From Mesostigma viride (lineage: Eukaryota; Streptophyta; Mesostigmatophyceae; Mesostigmatales; Mesostigmataceae), in assembly GCA_009746045.1 (NCBI GenBank), contig RPFO01000276.1, forward strand, positions 574,694 through 612,142: 37,449 nt of DNA, written 5' to 3'. Position numbers and translations under genes: made by a program. The notes under the pieces were generated by a model, which had not been told where the DNA came from, made no database searches, and saw nothing but the letters and a program-made list of their open reading frames with translations. Positions within the stretch are counted from its first letter, which is position 1. Each line of letters begins with the position of its first letter. Of the stretch, positions 31,587-37,449 are shown piece by piece.

Positions 31587-34448
31587 ATGAATTTCCTCTT
31601 CGTCAAGTTGCTAGTGTATATTTTTGCTACAATACATTTCTCCGTGAGTCTTGCCGCTACTTCTGGTGAAACCGCGACCGAGGAAGTACCCGGAACGCGA
31701 TGTATCACGGCACCGGATACGCTAGCGGGAGGTGCATGCCGAGCCCATGCAATTAACACCAATCAATTTGGTACAGGTACTTTTTTCAGAATTCGGTGAG
31801 CCGTTGCGCGTTCGTTGTCATTCACCACCTGCTATGTAATTTCCCGCTCTTTCTTTGCCAAATCGTCGCTAACTTAGCGGCTGGTGTGCGAGTTGCGGTT
31901 CTATCGTCGTGTACTATCAGATGGCATCGCTGGCATGCCGGGCATTACCGAAAGAGATATCTCGATTCTAAGAGATGAGGTCGTATCGCGGCTGGAAACT
32001 CTGGGCAAGGTGAGCATCGCTTTGCTTTGTAGTTCCTCCACGGCCACCTTACCCACTTGACACTGCCATTTCTGGCTGCCCATTCCTGCTGGAGCGAGTT
32101 GCTGTCTAAACTTCGGGGAATACCCTAAATTGACCGCATGTGCGCAGTTCTGTGTGTTGGCCGCTGCGGGGTTAGGTCTGTATGGGATGAGTCTGTCCTA
32201 AACATGCGCCTGGCGATGTCGACAGCCCGCCAAGTCGCATGCGTGGACGCACCTCCCCCCCCCCCCCGCTCCCCCCCCCTGGCATCCAGGTGAGCGACGA
32301 CTCCAGCGTCCTCGTGCGGACTTACATGAGCCCTGCCTTCAAGGAGGCGGCCTCGATGGTCCGCGCCTGGATGGACGACGCGGGTATGACAACGTATGTG
32401 CCGCCCTCTGCCCGCTGATGCTTCACGGCATATTCTGGTGCCTGTCACGCCGCCAGCATGCTGGGAACCCCACGCTATCCGCAAGGTCTCCCCGTTTCCA
32501 GTCCTGTTGCACGCTGTCGCTGCTGGGTTGGGAGCCAGCCTTCCGCTTCTGCCCCTGCAGTATCCCTGCTTTTAACGTGCACGGCCACGCTTGCTGTGGT
32601 CATGCACGCATGTTCCCGAGGATGCATGCGCAGTTGCGACCATGCGTGAGGATGCATGCGCAGTTGCGACCATGCGTGAGGATGCATGCGCAGTTGCGAC
32701 CATGCGTGAGGATGTGTGCGCAGTTGCGACCATGCGTGAGGATGCATGCGCAGTTGCGACCATGCGTGAGGATGCATGCGCAGTTGCGACCATGCGTGAG
32801 GATGCATGCGCAGTTGCGACCATGCGTGGGGATGTGTGCGCAGTTGCGACCATGTGTGAGGATGTGTGCGCAGTTGCGACCATGTGTGAGGATGTGTGCG
32901 CAGTTGCGACCATGCGTGAGGATGCATGCGCAGTTGCGACCATGTGTGAGGATGCATGCGCAGTTGCGACCATGCGTGAGGATGCATGCGCAGTTGCGAC
33001 CATGTGTGAGGATGTGTGCGCAGTTGCGACCATGTGTGGGGATGTGTGCGCAGTTGCGACCATGTGTGAGGATGTGTGCGCAGTTGGGACCATGCGTGAG
33101 GATGTGTGCGCAGTTGCGACCATGCGTGAGGATGCATGCGCAGTTGCGACCATGCGTGAGGATGCATGCGCAGTTGCGACCATGCGTGAGGATGCATGCG
33201 CAGTTGGGACCATGTGTGAGGATGTGTGCGCAGTTGCGACCATGTGTGAGGGTGCATGCGCAGTTGCGGCCATGGGTGAGGATGTGTGCGCAGTTGCGAC
33301 CATGCGTGAGCATGCGTGCGCAGTTGCGACCATGCGTGAGGATGCATGCGCAGTTGCGACCATGCGTGAGGGTGCATGTGAGCATGCGTGGGCCCACCGT
33401 GCCCACGCGTGGGCAGTGGCCCACGCGGACGCGGTGGCTCTCGCGGTGGCTGCGGGGGCGCCAAGTACATGTCTTCACGCCTCACCAGCAGGATGTCTGA
33501 GGGGTGGCACGGCCTGTAGAAGGTTGCGCTGCCGATGCCAGCACTTACTCCTGCGTCGCACTTAATGGGTGGGGTGTGGGGCCCGGATGGGTGGGAGGCC
33601 ACTGGATGGCATGCCCACCGCCTGCACCTCACCCCATCGCTGTTGAACGAGCTATTAACTAAACGTGCTGGTCTTAGGGGTTTTGACTGGTCCTTCTTTT
33701 GGTACATATTCCTGCAATATGCTGGCTTGGCGAATGGACCTCCCTTTCCTCCCCTTCCCCGGGTCTAACATGGCGGGAAAGTGGTGCTGCCTATAGCGAG
33801 TATTTGTCTGACCTCGGCTTAGTCTTTTTCTTTGACGTTCTTTTCCTTGTGGCGAAGCATTCCAGTCCTGTTCCTTGTATCGAGTATAGTATACTTGGGC
33901 GGTTCATGCTCCTGCCGCCGCAGCATCTCGGATTATTGTCAGAAAGCATCATCCCTCGCATTAAGCCGAATTTTTGCCATTCTGCCAGCACAGTGGATCA
34001 TGGCTGCATCAGCTGCTATGGTCTGCGTGTCCCACCTCTGCACACCTTGGTTGTCCTGGTAGGAACCCACCTGTCACCTGTCAGCCCTGACCACTTTGCG
34101 CAAGAACCACATGGCACTGCGCCCCGTCACCTGTTTGCCCAGACATGTGCGGGGGAACCCATGCCACCACGACCGCCCTTTCCCCCCAATCCATTTCATC
34201 CGCTCCAGGGCAGCATGCATGGTGGGGATGGCCTGGTGGGCGTTGCCTCATGGCTCCGTGAGTCAGCTACCAGCCATGCCATTCGCATGTGTTTTGTGAG
34301 CCATGTTTCTCAGACCGTGTGCTCCGTGGCCGTGGTACTGCGCTCACCGACCCGCAGGTGGGTCGATGGCATTGGCAACGTGCATGGGCGTGTGGACGCG
34401 GTGCATGAAAGGGCACAGGCGGCCGCGGTGATGATGGGATCCCACATC
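31587..34448 (+). CDS. AAH: allantoate/ureidoglycolate amidohydrolase (M20 family), 5' part
   Basis: Enzymes of this family hydrolyse allantoate or ureidoglycolate in the ER, releasing ammonia during purine breakdown. Exons are 31587-31776, 31921-32009, 32290-32393 and 34358-34448, with GT-AG introns and phases that close (1, 0, 2, 0). Exon 1 encodes a signal peptide (MNFLFVKLLVYIFATIHFSV). Exon 2 has GIAGMPGITERDISILRDEV. Exon 3 has VSDDSSVLVRTYMSPAF and VRAWMDDAGMT. Exon 4 has WVDGIGNVHGRV and ends MGSHI. Plant AAH has matching SPA, W-DAG-TW-D and GNVHGRV blocks. The His of GSHI is the first metal ligand; the expected Asp-Thr-Val follows in an exon outside the window. The exon 1 donor could also be at 31771 without changing phase. 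AAH versus UAH cannot be decided from this part. Confidence 0.87.
32394..32617 (+). other. start of amidohydrolase intron 3
   Basis: Unique sequence follows the GTATGT donor at 32394. The upstream intron (32010-32289) contains a C-rich run with one G near 32253-32278. No exon was seen here. Confidence 0.6.
32618..33378. repeat. 30-bp minisatellite, about 25 copies, in amidohydrolase intron 3
   Basis: The unit is CATGCGTGAGGATGCATG followed by CGCAGTTGCGAC (30 bp). Variation is mainly CATGCG/CATGTG and GCATGC/GTGTGC, with rare GGGAC. Thirty is a multiple of three and the unit lacks stops in several frames on both strands, so long periodic open frames arise here by chance. The array lies within the intron between 32393 and 34358. 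Confidence 0.95.
33379..34357 (+). other. remainder of amidohydrolase intron 3
   Basis: About 1 kb of unique DNA lies between the 30-bp array and exon 4. No repeat array or other exon was recognised. Open plus-strand sequence here runs into exon 4 but shows no family similarity. Confidence 0.5.
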
Positions 34449-37400
34449 GTGAGTAGGCGTGCGCATGCTAGATAGCCACCCACGTAATTAGTGGTTGCAT
34501 GCAGCCACATACTCACATGATTAGTAGGGGCCGACACAGTCAATAGCTGCTCTTGCGACGAGACGTCCTGCCATTTAGTGAATAGCCACCCTGGTTGTGA
34601 GTCGACACCCACAGCCCCTTCCCCCCCCTTCCCACCCCTTCCCCCCCCTTCCCACCCCTTCCCACCCCTTCCCACCCCTTCCCACCCCTTCCCACCCCTT
34701 CCCACCCCTTCCCACCCCTTCCCACCCCTTCCCACCCCTTCCCACCCCTTCCCACCCCTTCCCACCCCTTCCCACCCCTTCCCACCCTTCCCACCCCTTC
34801 CCACCCCTTCCCACCCCTTCCCACCCCTTCCCACCCCTTCCCACCCCTTCCCACCCCTTCCCACCCCTTCCCACCCCTTCCCACCCCTTCCCACCCTTCC
34901 CACCCTTCCCACCCCTTCCCACCCCTTCCCACCCCTTCCCCCCCTTCCCACCCCTTCCCACCCCTTCCCACCCCTTCCCACCCCTTCCCACCCCTTCCCA
35001 CCCTTCCCACCCCTTCCCACCCCTTCCCCCCTTCCCACCCCTTCTCACCCTTCCCACCCCTTCCCACCCCTTCCCACCCTTCCCACCCCTTCCCACCCCT
35101 TCCCACCCCTTCCCACCCCTTCCCACCCTTCCCACCCCTTCCCACCCCTTCCCACCCCTTCCCACCCTTCCCACCCCTTCCCACCCTTCTCACCCTTCCC
35201 ACCCTTCCAACCCCTTCCCACCCCTTCCAACCCCTTCCCCCCCTTCCCCCCCTTCCCCCCCTTCCCCCCCTTCCCCCCCTTCCCCCCCTTCCCCCCCTTC
35301 CCACCCCTTCCCCCCCTTCCCACCCCTTCCCACCCCTTCCCACCCTTCCCCCCTTCCCACCCCTTCCCACCCCTTCCCACCCCTTCCCACCCCTTCCCCC
35401 CTCCCCCCCCTTCCCCCCCTTCCCCCCTTCCCCCCCCTTCCCCCTTCCCCCCTTCCCCCCTTCCCACCCCTTCCCACCCCTTCCCACCCCTTCCCACCCC
35501 TTCCCACCCCTTCCCACCCCTTCCCACCCCTTCCCACCCCTTCCCACCCCTTCCCACCCCTTCCCACCCCTTCCCACCCCTTCCCACCCCTTCCCACCCC
35601 TTCCCACCCTTCCCACCCCTTCCCACCCCTTCCCACCCCTTCCCACCCCTTCCCACCCTTCCCACCCCTTCCCACCCCTTCCCACCCTTCCCACCCCTTC
35701 CCCGCCCTTCCCACCCCTTCCCACCCCTTCCCACCCCTTCCCACCCCTTCCCCCCCTTCCCACCCCTTTCCCCCTTCCCCCCCTTCCCCCCCCTTCCCCC
35801 CCTTCCCCCCCTTCCCCCTTCCCCCCCTTCCCCTTCCCCCCCTTCCCCCCCCTTCCCCCCCTTCCCCCCCTTCCCCCCCTTCCCCCCCTTCCCCCCCCTT
35901 CCCCCCTTCCCCCCTTCCCCCCCTTCCCCCCCTTCCCCCCTTCCCCCCTTCCCCCCCTTCCCCCCCTTCCCCCCCTTCCCCCCTTCCCCCCCTTCCCCCC
36001 TTCCCACCCCTTCCCACCCCTTCCCACCCCTTCCCACCCCTTCTCACCCCTTCCCACCCCTTCCAACCCCTTCCAACCCCTTCCCCCCCTTCCCCCCCTT
36101 CCCCCCCTTCCCCCCCCTTCCCCCCCTTCCCCCCCTTCCCCCCCTTCCCCCCCCTTCCCCCCCTTCCCCCCCTTCCCCCCTTCCCACCCTTCCCACCCTT
36201 CCCACCCCTTCCCACCCTTCCCACCCTTCCCACCCCTTCCCACCCCTTCCCACCCTTCCCACCCCTTCCCACCCTTCCAACCCCTTCCCACCCCTTCCCA
36301 CCCCTTCCACCCTTCCCACCCTTCCCACCCCTTCCCACCCCTTCCCACCCTTCCCACCCCTTCCCACCCCTTCCCACCCTTCCCACCCCTTCCCACCCCT
36401 TCCCACCCTTCCCACCCCTTCCCACCCCTTCCCACCCCTTCCCACCCCTTCCCACCCCTTCCCACCCCTTCCACCCCTTCCCACCCCTTCCCACCCCTTC
36501 CCCCCTTCCCACCCCTTCCCACCCCTTCCCACCCCTTCCCACCCTTCCCACCCCTTCCCACCCCTTCCCACCCTTCCCACCCTTCCCACCCCTTCCCACC
36601 CTTCCCACCCCTTCCCACCCCTTCCCACCCCTTCCCACCCTTCCCACCCCTTCTCACCCCTTCCCACCCCTTCCAACCCTTCCCACCCCTTCCAACCCCT
36701 TCCCCCCCTTCCCCCCCTTCCCCCCTTCCCCCCCCCTTCCCCCCCTTCCCCCCTTCCCCCTTCCCCCCCCTTCCCCCCCTTCCCACCCTTCCCACCCCTT
36801 CCCACCCCTTCCCACCCTTCCCACCCTTCCCACCCCTTCCCCCCCTTCCCCCCCTTCCCCCCCCTTCCCCCCCTTTCCCCCCCTTCCCCCCCTTCCCCCC
36901 TTCCCCCCTTCCCCCCCCTTCCCACCCTTCCCACCCCTTCCCACCCTTCCCCCCCTTCCCACCCTTCCCACCCTTCCCACCCCTTCCCACCCTTCCCACC
37001 CCTTCCCACCCCTTCCCACCCTTCCCACCCCTTCCCACCCCTTCCACCCTTCCCCCCTTCCACCCCTTCCCACCCCTTCCCACCCCTTCCCACCCCTTCC
37101 CCCCCTTCCCACCCCTTCCCACCCTTCCCACCCCTTCCCACCCCTTCCCCCCTTCCCACCCCTTCCCCCCTTCCCCCCTTCCCCCCCCTTCCCCCCCCTT
37201 CCCCTTCCCCCCCTTCCCCCCTTCCCCCCTTCCCCCCCTCCCCCCTTCCCCCCCTTCCCCCCCTTCCCCCCCTTCCCCCCTTCCCCCCCCTTCCCCCCCC
37301 TTCCCCCTTCCCCCCCCTTCCCCCCCTTCCCTTCCCCCTTCCCCCCCTTCCCCCTTCCCCCCCTTCCCCCCCCTTCCCCCCCTTCCCCCCCTTCCCCCCC

Positions 37401-37449
37401 TTCCCCCCCTTCCCCCCTTCCCCCCCTTCCCCCCCCTTCCCCCCCCTTC
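34449..37449 (+). other. amidohydrolase intron 4, 5' part; right edge open
   Basis: The donor GTGAGT follows GSHI at 34449. About 165 bp of unique sequence precede the polypyrimidine array, and no acceptor is reached before the window ends. The intron is therefore at least 3 kb. Confidence 0.8.
34614..37449. repeat. giant CCCCTTCCCA / CCCCCCTT polypyrimidine array, at least 2.84 kb
   Basis: The plus strand is C and T with A almost only in CCCACCC; a single G was noticed (about 35704). Blocks of the 10-bp unit CCCCTTCCCA alternate with blocks of pure C6-8 TT units (about 35230-35290, 35400-35460, 35765-36000, 36080-36180, 36700-36780, 36840-36920 and 37150-37449). The array runs off the window. 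The complementary strand is GGGAAGGGG-rich. The Gly/Lys/Glu/Trp frames on the minus strand are artefacts. Confidence 0.97.

Noticed and set aside
32418-33707. Periodic frames of 260-410 codons with a 10-residue repeat
   Set aside because: The 30-bp minisatellite is a multiple of three and lies between well supported amidohydrolase exons.
34310-37159. Gly/Lys/Glu/Trp minus-strand frames up to 863 codons
   Set aside because: CCCCTTCCCA array; no composition or start expected of a gene.

Overview
The window looks like nuclear DNA of a green-lineage organism, most likely an intron-rich, GC-rich green alga. The evidence is spliceosomal GT-AG introns, a plant-type ER-targeted M20 amidohydrolase, a TGTAA motif (a known green-algal polyadenylation signal) after one gene, non-LTR retrotransposons, and about 10 kb (roughly 27%) of tandem repeats. 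No rRNA, tRNA, CRISPR or bacterial-type operon was seen. Gene models were built by hand from short exons whose reading phase closes across introns. Most long uninterrupted reading frames are artefacts of stop-free tandem repeats.

Layout. (1) 326-4653, minus: ATG10, the E2-like enzyme that joins ATG12 to ATG5; five exons, with the 3' end beyond the left edge. (2) 5313-15082, plus, divergent from ATG10: an AIRIM/C1orf109-like protein of 207 residues spread over six exons and 9.8 kb. Its introns hold 37-bp, 38-bp, 26-bp and 10-bp minisatellites, then GGTC, GGGT and CT arrays. (3) 15.8-27.5 kb: a nested transposon nursery. Three copies of a retrotransposon with an ORF1-like gene but no reverse transcriptase (LINE-A) are present. 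One is split by a 7.05-kb insertion of a different LINE (LINE-B, minus) with a 9-bp target duplication. LINE-B is itself split by two abutting copies of a 1.1-kb element (E1, E2). E1 carries a 1.72-kb TTAA-flanked inverted-repeat element, and E2 carries a third LINE fragment (LINE-C) and a 344-bp insert. (4) 27790-30452, minus: an unidentified protein with an acidic N-terminus and a Glu/Ala-rich coiled coil, apparently frameshifted at a G run. (5) 31587-34448, plus: the 5' part of an allantoate/ureidoglycolate amidohydrolase gene. One intron holds a 30-bp minisatellite. The next holds a pure CCCCTTCCCA-type array that runs off the right edge.

The genes show no common pathway (autophagy conjugation, ribosome maturation, purine-ureide nitrogen recycling). 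What unites the window is structural: compact, conserved coding sequence diluted by introns that each carry a private tandem array. In one case the array has copied the splice donor of the preceding exon.
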